A DNA stretch of 64,000 bases from Dipylidium caninum (taxonomy: Eukaryota; Platyhelminthes; Cestoda; Cyclophyllidea; Dipylidiidae): NCBI GenBank assembly GCA_017562135.1, contig QEYB01001046.1, forward strand, positions 1,798,001 through 1,862,000. The letters are read 5' to 3'. How positions within the stretch are numbered: position 1 is the stretch's first letter; every line of letters begins with the position of its first letter. Below are positions 39,706 to 51,467 of this stretch, in pieces. The position numbers and the translations under genes were made by a program. The notes beneath the pieces were generated by a model that worked only from the letters and a program-made list of their open reading frames with translations, made no database searches and was not told where the DNA came from.

Positions 39706-40726
39706 TGAGGGAGCCTGAGAAGTAGGTGAGGAGGAGAAATTTGATTGCTCGACTTCTGCCTACTCTTCAATTTTGTTTATCTACCGCCCTCTACCACTTC
39801 GAAGCAATTTCACGAGAGCTAGTGATTGGCTCGCAAGAAACGCAGGCTACTACCCGATTGGTAGATCGTGAATTTTTTCGAGAGAGGAGTAGATGTCTCG
39901 TAGTCAACAGACTTAGACCCTAATCCTGCTGCGGCAAAGGAAAATTCGCAAACCATGCCTATTCGCATAAATGTACAGATAGATTGTAATATTACGTATA
40001 TTAAGGCGACCATATTACATAGAAGCGGTAGCGATAACATAATAATCACATGCTTGTGCAAAATGACTCAATAAGTGGAAGGAACAGTCATAACACAGAT
40101 ATTTTGCTATTCTGACAACACGTCTGTTCCTGTCTCTCTCCCAATCGCAAACACGTTATAATTATCAGCAAAGCAGATACATCAAGTGCTTTTTTTTCTC
40201 ATTCAAGCAAAAATACTCTGAAACAAAGCTCGTAGTATCCGGCTAGCACATATTGTTAAAAAAGCTCCATATTCAGAGCAAATAACATGTATAATTAAAA
40301 AACCACCACTATGGTCCCTATTTGTTTAATAGATGGTCTGGACTTCGGCGTCAAACTTTTTTCAAGGGGCAATGATACCGGAATGTTTTCCGCACCCCCT
40401 CGAATGGGGCAAATCGCATACGTTCACTCAAGCTGGAAATTTACAGAGTAATACCCGAATGTTGTTAATGGAGAGCATAAACATAACTACATTGATATCA
40501 CCGCACTAAGACGTCATTCACAAATTACCGAAATCGCGGTACACCGCAGAACATACCGATATTAGGTGACAATTAAGTAGGATATGCAACCAGGTGACAG
40601 GTTATGCCAAACAGTCCGAAAAGGCGTCCGAGACAAAGAAACCCCTCGGCTATCGAGGAAGCGGATTCTCGTTGACGGAATTTATGCACACACGATTGTC
40701 TCGCCTAGCCAACCTGCACTGTGTTA

Positions 40727-40853
40727 ATTGGTTGTGGCCATTTGTAGCGCGCTGCACGCTCAGTTGCCGTACGGGACGCCGATTGGTTACTCTACTTTCT
40801 AGGTCGATGCCGCAAATACACCAATCGTTTGTAGAACCGGTGACTCAACCAAT
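40727..40853. promoter_or_regulatory. Cluster of four CCAAT/ATTGG boxes (candidate NF-Y promoter)
   Basis: ATTGG occurs at 40727-40731 and 40782-40786, and CCAAT at 40821-40825 and 40849-40853: four copies in 127 nt, two in each orientation. A TGACTCA (AP-1-like) site at 40841-40847 sits immediately before the last box, and another TGAGTCA-type site lies just downstream. NF-Y binding to such arrays is established in animal promoters. The assignment to IQSEC, whose start codon is 1.0 kb away on the minus strand, is inference. Confidence 0.5.
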
Positions 40854-42048
40854 AGCTTTTGAGGCATTACAGACGTGAGTCACTATCAGCTGATTAGCCT
40901 AAAGATGGCAAAGTGCACATCACATAGACAAGTGCGTGTGTTGCTTGGGTGGCCAAAGGGGTGTTTATTCTGCTGGTGCATGTTTCGTTTTTGAGTAAAT
41001 TTTCACGTCTTTGTGGTGCGCTCCAATTTCCTGGTGCAGGATGCCCACGTGGGGCTAAATTGACTGTTTATATTTTGCGAATTTTAATATGCTCGTTAAG
41101 TAAGTAATGTGGGTCGTAAAATTAACTCTCCATTAGATGCGGGTCCCACTCGTGTATCTTCCTTCGATGAAGTTGTTACCGTGACATTAGTGTCCCCCCC
41201 CCCTCCATCGCCTTCCTGACCCTGTTTTAATGGCAGGCGCGTGCACCTTGTGAAACTTTGTCGCGTACCCCAAGGCACCACGCACGTGTTACATTTTCAC
41301 AGGTCATTTTCGCTCCACATTTAGAGCTTCGAGTTCAACGGATTCGTTAGCTGAAGGTGGAAATGAGACTTTATGTGCCTAAACTTCTAAAACTCAATTT
41401 CTAATCCAAGTTTTTGCCGGCGATCAGGAAAACATTCCAGAGCACCGTACAAGATTTAGCTCAATTATCGCCTAAAATGCATGTTATTACTATATTAGCA
41501 TTAGATGTCTTATGAGTTTTTCAGAACTTTCTTAATTATAGACGATAGCACACCTAGCAGCACTTCATATCTCCCTGTTTAAGGCTCATCTTTCTAACTC
41601 TCACTCCTGAGGGAATAATGTTTTAATCGACGGTCACCTACTTTTAACTCATTATTTTTTACTTTATACAAATGAGTTTATCATAAGGAATTCTCTCCCA
41701 AGTATTTGCCTAATTTTAACCACCCTACAAAAGTGAGTGCGGGCTTTTAGCTTAAATGTCACTCGACAAATGGGCAAACAATTTATGTGGACTTTTTGAG
41801 GTGGCACTCTCTTTACTAGTTAACCCCCAACGGAGATGTTCTCGACCAATACGAAAAAGGTTTAAGGGTTTATTTATATTACTGATGCTTTTGGCATTCG
41901 TGGAGATTGTTTATTACAACAGGAACACCCTCGGTTCACCTCAAGCGTATATTACCATTAAATCCGACAAAACACCCTTTTAATGGCTCCCTTATTTTTT
42001 CACTTCAAGTTGACTGCTGTGGGGATGATCGAGATCAAGATAATACCT

Positions 42049-42079
42049 CCTCTCTCTCTTCTCTCTCTCTCTCTCTCTC
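42049..42079. repeat. (CT)n microsatellite
   Basis: About 31 nt of CT repeat with one interruption, in non-coding sequence upstream of IQSEC. Confidence 0.9.
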
Positions 42080-42213
42080 CCCTGTTCATAGACAGACAGA
42101 AGCCCTAAGTGGGGAAGTCGGTGAACCCATTCGTCAGTCATAAAATCAGCCGACACTTTTATGACTCCTTTAATTTGCACATCCGCGGATGAAGTTACAT
42201 TCAACCTTACATT

Positions 42214-42259
42214 GGGGCGGATGGGGAGGGAAGGGGGGAGGGAAGGGGAGGGGAAGGGA
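42214..42259 (+). other. G-rich tract with quadruplex potential
   Basis: Eight runs of three or more G in 46 nt, separated by 1-5 nt linkers. This easily satisfies the usual G-quadruplex pattern on the plus strand (the template strand for a minus-strand gene such as IQSEC is the plus strand). No function is assigned. Confidence 0.6.
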
Positions 42260-43321
42260 GAAAGGCTACGAACAGGTGCTTTCGGTTATGAGAGACCTGG
42301 GCAACTGTTGCCTTGTCGTCGTATCCAGCCGGTAACGCCTTTTGCCTGGGTAGTTTATGAAAAATCTCGACGAGCATCTAACGCCTTTTTGCTGTCTGTC
42401 ATCAAGGCTGCATAGAGTGAAACTTGTGTCACGCTGCTTGTCACAGTTTTCCATTTACCCCTTTTGTTTCAAGCACCCTGCCCTTTTGCCTTCTGTGACT
42501 GTTCAGTCAAAAAGTCGCTTCGGAGAGCGTGCATGACAAGCATTTGGCTGGGCAAATTGGCGGTTCTCCCAGTGGACGAACATGGAAATGAGCCTACCAG
42601 AGATCGCATTGTGAGCAGTTCTTTTGTTTCTGTTTGTATATAGGCAAATTAAAAATGAAAATTCTGAACTGTGACTCATTTGGCACCCTCATCGAAGAAC
42701 AAAAAGCCTCACTGGAGGCACCCGACAGAGCAATAAGCAGATCGAGGTTCCCTCCTCAGAAGCCTCTCCCTCCCGGAGGCAGGAAGGGAGGTGGAAGGAA
42801 AGCTCCTCAGCCCATGGCGTCGGAGGGAATTGAAGTGGCCCTTCCCACAATCACCGCCAACGCCGTTTGTTGTGGTTGAATGATGCCAAAAGACGCAGAG
42901 GGTGATCCGATAGTCTGCGTAACTGCTGGAAAATATTTGTGAATGAGGAGCTTTTTTACAACTTTTTGACATCATTGCACGATACTCTCTGGGTAATGTG
43001 GATTATTCTTAGGGCTACTTCCGCCATCTCAACTTTTAACATGAAATACTTTAGGCTAAACTTATCTGACAGGCATTTCTTTTGTGCGATAATTTTTCTT
43101 TTTCATATGTAACCCTTCCACGGGGCGACACAATTCCACAAGGCCGCCTTTGATTGAGTGCACGCTCCGAGGCAAATCATCTAGTTGTATTTAAGGCGTA
43201 CAAAAGCTGGAAGATATTATCTTTGTTATAGACCGGGGGATTCTGTGCTAGTGCAGTCTTTACTGCGCTATTTATGTGTTATTTAAACTTGCTAAAAAAA
43301 GATCTTGTCTGGTGATCAAAA

Positions 43322-43810
43322 ATGTCCGAATACCTGCATGCGAACTTGGATTTAAATCCAAAAAATGGTCATTATCCCACCTCCCCCACTCGTGAGGACA
43401 TAGCCAAATTATTCTCGAACCTGGGAGACAACTTTGGCATGAGTCCTCTAAAACAGCCTCCATCATGGGGACTGGACAATTCTGCTGCCCTTTTAAGTCG
43501 CTTTAAACATGTCTTACAAGTCACCTTTGCTACGCGATGGTAATACGGCACGGGACTTCCGAGGACCTATTAAAGTCTCACTTTGGCAATAGAGACGCCT
43601 CTGGTGGAGGACCGCGACGGACGTCACTGGAATCAGTTGGCGGGGGTTGAGCGGATCCCGGACAGTATGTTGGGGCGGGCACTCAGGCATTTTCGTCGCG
43701 TTCGTATGCTCTTAGCACTCTCCACCCCAGTGCGCCGCGAATCTCGATGCATTGGCGACTACTGGAAACGTTTTACTCAGCTCTCGAATGCGCAACAGAA
43801 ATTGAAATAA
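43322..43810 (+). CDS. Candidate small protein-coding gene, function unknown
   Basis: Two in-phase open segments, 43322-43539 and 43576-43810, are separated by a 36-nt GT...AG interval (gtaata...ttaaag). That is the same size class as the confirmed introns in the kinase gene. Joined, they encode about 150 residues. The ATG is preceded by an in-frame TGA. An AATAAA follows 76 nt after the stop (43886-43891). I recognise no domain. The second half is rich in Arg (RALRHFRRVRM), and there is no clear signal peptide or membrane segment. Chance open frames of this size are possible in this window, so the main support is the intron plus the poly(A) signal. Confidence 0.4.
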
Positions 43811-43885
43811 GATTTCTAGTAGGCAGACATGATCATCGGTAAGAGAGGAAACGGACTGAATCCTCTGTAATGATTAATTAATTAG

Positions 43886-43891
43886 AATAAA
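43886..43891 (+). promoter_or_regulatory. Poly(A) signal AATAAA after the candidate gene
   Basis: Canonical hexamer 76 nt after the stop codon at 43808-43810. It is within an AT-rich stretch, so it could also be coincidental. Confidence 0.4.
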
Positions 43892-46800
43892 ACTAATACA
43901 GCTCGGACTCCGCGTAAACTCATCTAACACATACGAATACTTGATTTATCTTCAACGAGCCTATTTTATTGGTCATGGTCCAGCAGAGGGCAGTCATAAA
44001 CGTCAAACGCCCTGAAGAAGCGTTAAGCACTTCTCCCCTCCCCAAGTCGAGGCAGCAAATCAAGCAACTTGAAAGTTCCAACAGCTGTGAAACCCACTTT
44101 CGTTTTATTTCAAGCTAAAAGAAATGGGGGCGCATCTTGGTCAAGTCAACTGCCCCACATGCAGCTAAATCACAGTGTGGCCGAGTTGAACCCTCCTGTC
44201 GACTGCCGACTGTGGGTAAGCAGTGAAGCCGGATAGAAGCTGCTTTTGTAAGCGAAAATGGAGATTCGCTTAGCAATGAAAATAGCGGTCCAAATGGCCT
44301 ACATGTGGTGAGTAGCAGCGATGGACTCACATTATTCATACGAAAAAAATAATGTGTTAATAGGCATTTGCTTAGGACTCTCTTATTGCTCTTACCTTCT
44401 GCCGAAAGTTAAGTAAAGTTGGGGAACAAAGGCTGGAAGTAAATGAGTAATTAAACAAGGAAGGGAAGATCAAAGCTCATCTGCTGAGTATGGAATTGCT
44501 TGCTGCAATACGACGGGGTAACAATTAAACTTTCCCACCGCTCCAATTTAAACGTTAAGTGAAAAGAATCTCAATTCACCGGGGCGAAAACTGGTTGCAA
44601 GAACATCTTGTCCTCTAACAAATACACTCAAAGCTAACCAACTGCACCGCGATCGTTCGAAAGGCGGCACACCGAAGCGCCTGTCCGCTCGGCACGGCGT
44701 TTAACCAATAATCGATGCGCAAATCGATATTCCCTGCGTTAGTTGCAGCGCGGGTCCTGGCTCGGAGATGTGGCGACTCCCGGCGGCCCTGGGGCCCCGT
44801 TTTGGGGGAATGACTCCGTTGGCCCAGTATTTGTGCACTTTTTACTCCGTTATTTACTCGAAAAATGTGTGCATATTCATACGAGTGAGGAATTCTTTAC
44901 TTCCACTTTGTTAGTGGTTGAAGGAACCAATGATTTTCTTCACTTATAATTCGACATTTAACCCAAATGTAGCATTTAACAGCAAGGAAGACAAATTGCC
45001 GCACTCCGGGAATTTGGATACACATTTGTAAATAGAGAGGGAGCCAGCATTGGGCTCGATTACTCAACGTGAGCGTCCATTACTCCCGCTTAATCGACAT
45101 CAGACAAATCTTTCGCGGTGTAAAACTCTTATTTAATTCTACGTGGCAACTCGTTTGAGTGGGATCTGTGGATGCTGTGCCCGAGTTAAAATGTGAATCC
45201 TCCGGTGGTCGTTAACACTTGAAGCAGTTCGAAGTCGACAATTTACACTTTGGGTCCTACCTAATCTGCTTCAAAGTAAATAATTACTATAAAAAAACTT
45301 TGTTGAGCACCATTCCTTTTAAAATATATTCCCAACTTTCCCATTAACTACCGCATCGCCTGAGTTTTCCATTGGGGAATTAGAAAGTGCTCCACGAAGC
45401 ATCGAAAAGGGTCTGGTTTTGAATCCCCGCGGAGCTCCTTGGCGGCGGTCACAAATTTCCTTCACCACCTGGAAAAATTGGTCATATTTTTTGATAGAGT
45501 GAATTAACAACTTTAAGAGACTTAAAAGGAGTCAGGAAGTTCGTTTTTAGCGGGTTGGAGAAAGCTGAGGGGAGATTTTTCCTTCCTTTAAAACTGTTAG
45601 ACAATCTCTTCGCATTTGTGCCTGAGGTTGCATCAGGTAAACCGCAAAGCAATCAAATTTTATTGACGAAAATCATTTACTTGTTAAATAAGTCATAAGT
45701 TTTATTCAACAAAACACTTTCCATCCATTTTTAACACTATTTTCCAGCGTGTGGACAGTAGTTCGCTGCCTGTTTTACAAAAAGGTTCTCCTATTTTGAG
45801 TTGAAAACTTTTTCATGTGTTTTCACTTCGTCAACACTGTTAAGGTCTTTTCCCCTCCTAATACGTGCTCTGACGATCCGACGACGCGAGATCTGGTGAA
45901 TACGGCGGATGAGAGGAGGTTCAACTCCGAACTGCCTTAGTTTTTGCAGTAGGAGGCCTCGCGTTTTCACGTTGAAGGTTTCTTTTTGTGTAATTGACCA
46001 AAACAGCTTGTTTTTTTTTCATTCCTTCAAGAACTCTTGCTCTATTCGCTCGAGTAGTTGACAATAAATTGTCGCTTTAGCAGTCTGATCAGATTAAAGA
46101 AATTCATACTGTAGAATTCCTGAAGCGATTTTATAATTTGTGAGAGTTCGGGTGTCGGAATAGATATTTTTCTCGGAGAAATCCATCATTTTTTCGCTTG
46201 AAACTGGAGTATAGCAACCACTGCGCAGCCGCAGTTGCGATTCGTCGCAAAAACGCATCGGTTTCACACCGGGGCAACAGGGACGCGCATATTCTGCATC
46301 CCCCAGAATTATTAATCACAGTCTTCACCAGATGTGTCTGAGGAAAGTGGGGAGCCACAACCTAGCCATGAATGGCCACACCACAGTGGACCATCTAAGT
46401 CCTTTCTTTGCCATTTGAGATGGCCAGATTACAGTGGACTTTGGATGCAGAGGCGGATTCGCACCAACTCTCAATGCGGTGCAAGTTGCACTGGTTTATT
46501 TCTTTGAAGTAGATTTTAAAATAGACGATCCTTTCATCCCATCGAGTGTCTCCTCTGATAGCTACTTCCTCAAGTAATCTGACAGAGTTACGAGTGGGGG
46601 AAAGAGACAATGCTCGGGTGTAGATTCCCCAGGTGTTTTGTTGTCCCTCCCCAGAAGAGTTTGCTCTTTTCCTTACAAATTTATGTGATGCTCGAAAGAG
46701 CCCCGGTGGGAAAAGTTCATCTGAAGCGTCAATGTGTGAAGACAATTTACTTTACGTAGGGCTTATTTTCGAAACAACTCTCCGGCAACTTCAAGAAATC

Positions 46801-47442
46801 GCAGTTTCAGTGAATCCTTTTGATCTTATAAACCATACGTCTACAGTTGCCGTTCTAATCCCGAGGATCGCCAAATGTTTCCATTTCCTTATGGATGACA
46901 AGTCAAACTGTAATCATGCGTGTGAAGTCATAATAAATGGTAAAGCGTTAAAGTGCTCCTGTGATCTCTCCTCAGAAGCTTTCATTTGGGATTTAGGCTG
47001 AAAGCAGTCGGAGTCGCTCAATCTCCGTATTTCTTTGTATTAACAGAATAAAATGGTGAGTAATTAACTCCACCTTTACTTAAAAAACAAAGATTTAATT
47101 GCCGCCCAAGAGGAGCGTAACTGTGAAATCGTGAGTAATCGTGATTTTTACTAAGGCAACCCCACGGGGGTAGTGGAGGGCTTTTTATTTAAATCTAAGA
47201 ACGTCCCAAGGTCCTTCGGCCTTCCAGTTCCATATATTTGCATTAATGAGGTGATGGATCCTGTCGCACAGTATGGTTTATTTGGTTAGCTCTCGCAGGA
47301 CGGGGGCTGGCGCGGGGTGGGCGAGGGGCCCAGACACGCCACCGGTGGCACGTGTGTCTCGGCACGTAGCGAAGTGGTCCTTGACGTGACTTTTCTGCGT
47401 GTGAAGAGGCGGCTGATTAGCACGCACACGTCAAATCGTCAC

Positions 47443-47467
47443 CGTGTGTGTGTGTGTGTGTGTGTGC
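47443..47467. repeat. (TG)n microsatellite
   Basis: About 25 nt of alternating GT in a GC-rich patch. Plus-strand frames read it as Val/Cys repeats, which makes the overlapping 173-codon frame (47317-47838) doubtful as coding. Confidence 0.95.
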
Positions 47468-50400
47468 TAAGACAAGCCGGTGGTGCTCCAGTTGGTGTCA
47501 GGCGCTCGCGCTCCTCCCCAACCTCTGGGCGAAGGGGAGAAAACAACTCCACCAGATGCCAACTCGTCGCGTATTCAATCGATCGATTAATCGATTTGCC
47601 GTCGTTGCCCCCTGGCAGCTGTCCGCGTTTGGCTGCACGGTGGGCATTGGGAAGTGCTCGACTCCGAGGAGGCAGCCACGAGACACAACCTGGCTGGAGA
47701 AATGCGTGCCACTACCCAGAGCACCGGGTGCTCTACAGACGTCGCAGACACTTCCGCGGCCTGCATTTCGAAACTGAGCCGCCGGTGCCGTCGAGACGAA
47801 CTCCGCTGCGCAGGGAGGCGACAGCGCTGCCAGTTTGATGATTCTGTTGATTTAATTTAGCCGCTGAACCGAGAGGAGGAAGTGAAGAACGATACTTAGG
47901 ATTCTCATTAAGAATCCACCAATGAAATAACTGTTGGGCATATGCAATTTTGTTCAGATGTTAATCTTCACCTGCCTGTGCCCAAATGGCAGGCAGCGGC
48001 GCCACTGGGAGTCCACCAGCAGGCACATGTTAGCCATTATGCTGACGAAGAGGAAAATAATGCTGCGGTGCGTGACGAAGACGACTGTAATTAGCATGCA
48101 AGGTGGTTTCAGGGACTTCTCAATTCCGATAGGGCTGACGCCATTTCACCGTTTCGAGGCTGATTAGGTGGCACAAATCGTCAAAACTAAAAAAAACTAC
48201 TGAGGATAAATCGGGTGGCCGAGAACTATTCCAGTTTAATATTGCAAAATTTTCTTTAACTAGCGTTGCAAAACTGCTGCAACTGAGGGAGGATGTCCCC
48301 CACATTTGAGGAGAGTTGTCACGTGCACCCAGTGCTTGTTCAACGTAATTCTGTGAATTCTCGCCTTACTGTAAGTTCACTGCGCCCCACCGAATAAAGA
48401 AACACCCAAACACGGCTCGAGGGAATGAAAGGCTGCTTTGAAGAAGGCGAGATTGCCTTTTGGGGAAATCGGGGCTAATTAAACGCCACGACGGCATTCT
48501 GCAGGCAGGCCGTGACTCACAGTCGTCTCGGCCACACCTGAGGCCGGACGCAAAGGAAGCTCACAACGGGAGTCTGAGATTCTCCCCCCTCCAAATGAAC
48601 GGATTCTGTGTGTTGAGACATTATCTCATCCTCTTAGATCCAAAAAATTTCCCAAATTTCCACTCCGACGGGGAGCTTTATGTTTCCCAGACTTTCAAGT
48701 GATGCTGTCTGGGTGATCAGCCAGTCATGTAGAATTTTATGTTGTTCCCTTAACCCATTGCCGATTGACCTCTATTAAATTACACGAACACTAGCTTCGA
48801 GTGCCACGCGAATGTGATTTTTATGTCCGCAACACAACAGCACACACTCCTTTCCCACCGACTCTTGGAGGACGAGTTGCGAAGTGATATACACGCTAGT
48901 ATAATTTGGAAAGCAAACATCCACCCAATAATGCACGGATATCGTCCGCCTACTTCCCCAACTCCCAATGGACCCAAGCAGCCACTGGAATGCGCTTTTC
49001 AGGGTGAGGTGTTGGGTGGGCGGTAGCGATACCCTCCGCTCGGAACTATTTTATGCTAATGAGGTTGAAGGACTGTGAAGCACACTTTGAATAGACAATC
49101 GAGGTAAGAATGTTCCAGTCGTGGAGAGGGGATGAAAAGTTGCCCTGGTAACGGAGCTGATGGGGCGTTCGCGAACCACTCCACTAGCAAAAAAAAGATC
49201 GGCGTTGTCTCATTTCATATTTCTACTACCACTGAGTGTAGCCATGGGAGAGAGCGAAAGTTACTTCCTCGAGAATACAAGAGCGCAGCAGAGGCCACCT
49301 GTAAGTGGTTGGGTTGGCTGTCTGTCAGTGTCACTTTTTTGGCCGGTGGATGGAGGAATGGAAGATTTCTGGTTCCCCGAGGCATTACTAACCTGGGAAG
49401 AGAGCGCTGAAAGCAATGGGGGTCCAGTATGCTCAGTAAGGTGGAATGCACGAGAAATGCTCAAGTTAGCGTCAAAAGGTTGCTCCCATTTCGCCCCGAA
49501 AAGCGCGATGGCACTGCCACCGCGTCGGGTGCAACCGCAGGGTCGTCCCCAGACGGTGACCGAACGCACGACGTGGTGGCAGCGGTGGTGACGGTGGCGG
49601 GAAAGGCGGGACGAAATTTAACGACCGTGCTATAAAAAGTGTGCGTAAGCAAAATTCGGAAGGTGTAGAATTAAAGGTTAGGTGACATTCCCTCTTCCCA
49701 GCAAAAATGGTCAAATGTAATACGCCAAGTGTCACTCGTCTATGGGGTTCTGATTCGACCATTTGTGCTCCTGACTCATTTTGGGAGTCATGTCTAGTAA
49801 AAATTGTTGGATCAACTTCATTTTACTATTATACCGGTTCTAACGTCTGTCTGCCATTAACGAGACTCCCAAGGGGATAAACAGAAGGCTTTTTTTCCCT
49901 CAATCTTGTCAATATTCGTCGGCAAGGTGACATCCATTTCTTTGATAAATCGGACTTGATTGAGTAAAGGTGAACACCGGATGCCGATTCTTTTGTGGCA
50001 CATTCGCAATTGGGTGATGGAATGAATTGTTACATGGAAGGAGTTCACCGCGATGAGTGGATGTCCATTGTTCCATGTGGAGAATTCAGATGCCAATAAC
50101 AACTGGTGCTGTGAATTATCCTTCCTCAACAACAGTTGATGTCCACTTTGCCGGAGGGCATCCCGTCCCTGTCAGTGCGGTTGCCAGCAGAGGAGACCAA
50201 TTAGTGTGTCCTGACACCTTCATCACTTATTTATTCAGCTTTCGCTTGGCATCGAAATGACTTGTACGCGGCGATGTCCTGCATTCCTTCCCTCAGGCCA
50301 TTGTAACTTCGTAATCATGATGTTTGCTTCCTCCTAAAAAAACCACGCCTGCCTTGTCCCGCTGCTAGCTGGATTGCCAAATTTCCCATTGTAACGTGTT

Positions 50401-51157
50401 CACGAGAGATACATGGCATGTGAATCTGCAGCGGTTAAGTTGTGGCCGCCCTGCCCCGTTCCGTCGAGTCTCCGTATGCTGAGCAGTTCAAAGTGAAACA
50501 TCAAGACGCCGACCGGACGCGGTTGCGGCCGAACTGAGATCGAGTGATTACCATAATTCCTGGACGAGGAGTCCGCTCACGATTCTATTTCCATACGTGA
50601 GTCAGCGCCTCTCCCACCTCGCGGCGACCAACCGCGGACTGGAAGGCGAGTGACGCCGCTGAATGTGGCCCAAAGTGGCGCTTTGTGGGCCTCAGAAGCG
50701 GAGACAATTCCCCCCAGTGGTCGCCTCGAGTCCCCTATGGTGGGTTTTAGCAAATACGACATTAAATCACGAAAGATGCTATCATTTGGCCTTATTTGAG
50801 TGTAGCTCCTCGCTGATGTGACAGTGGACTGCAGTCCGAGTATCAGAGTGAATTATACGGGGATAACAGGACTCCTCTCCTGAAAATGAAAACCCCTACC
50901 TTGAGTGTAATTTACAGTAGTCTAAAACCATTACGGGGAGATTCGAGCCACTTGATGACGTAAAAACCGGTCACCATTTTGGAGCTGATTAATAGGCGAG
51001 GGGGCGAAATAAAACCTCCTGTGCAGAGGGTCAATCGAGCGGACGGAGTCCCATTACTCCTAATTGGAATCAGGGTAAACTGTCTTTCCTGTTAGTCGCC
51101 CTTAACGTCGTACTGGTGTACACCATTGGGTGGCCTGGCAGGTTCATGCGTCTTCCG

Positions 51158-51169
51158 CCCCCCCCCCCC
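51158..51169. repeat. Poly-C run of 12
   Basis: Mononucleotide C tract read directly. A poly-G run of 13 follows 286 nt later (51455-51467), so the two could pair as an inverted repeat in single-stranded form. Confidence 0.9.
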
Positions 51170-51454
51170 GAAAAAAACCCTAAGGAATCACCTCCGAAAG
51201 CAGCCCGACTGACGGCCGCCTGGCAGACGATCCCCTTCAAGCCCAGTTTCATCAAGCTACATAAGGCAGAGAGGAAGGAAGGAAGGGAGGTGGGTGGTGG
51301 GAAGCTCATTTCCTCGGATTCACTAAAATCATCGCAGAGTCCGCAGAAGACCCTTAGAGAGCGCTGTTTGAATTCGGTCTCCCCCACTAAGGCGTCGTAT
51401 GGGATAAAATTCATTATATTAATGTCTTCAGCAGCACTGAAAAGGGGACAATGA

Positions 51455-51467
51455 GGGGGGGGGGGGG
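51455..51467. repeat. Poly-G run of 13
   Basis: Mononucleotide G tract read directly. Such runs are prone to length errors in assemblies. Confidence 0.9.

Larger units (their letters stand above)
39706..43321. other. IQSEC upstream region
   Basis: Non-coding as far as I can see. It contains the CCAAT-box cluster at 40727-40853, a (CT)n tract at 42049-42079 and a G-rich tract at 42214-42259. It presumably includes the IQSEC promoter and 5' UTR. Confidence 0.55.

Noticed and set aside
45917..45929. GGTTCAACTCC tRNA B-box-like motif
   Set aside because: The flanking bases do not form a T stem or acceptor stem, and no A box is seen at the right distance.
47317..47838. 173-codon plus-strand frame
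   Set aside because: Runs through a (TG)n microsatellite and a GC-rich patch; amino-acid composition reflects base composition.
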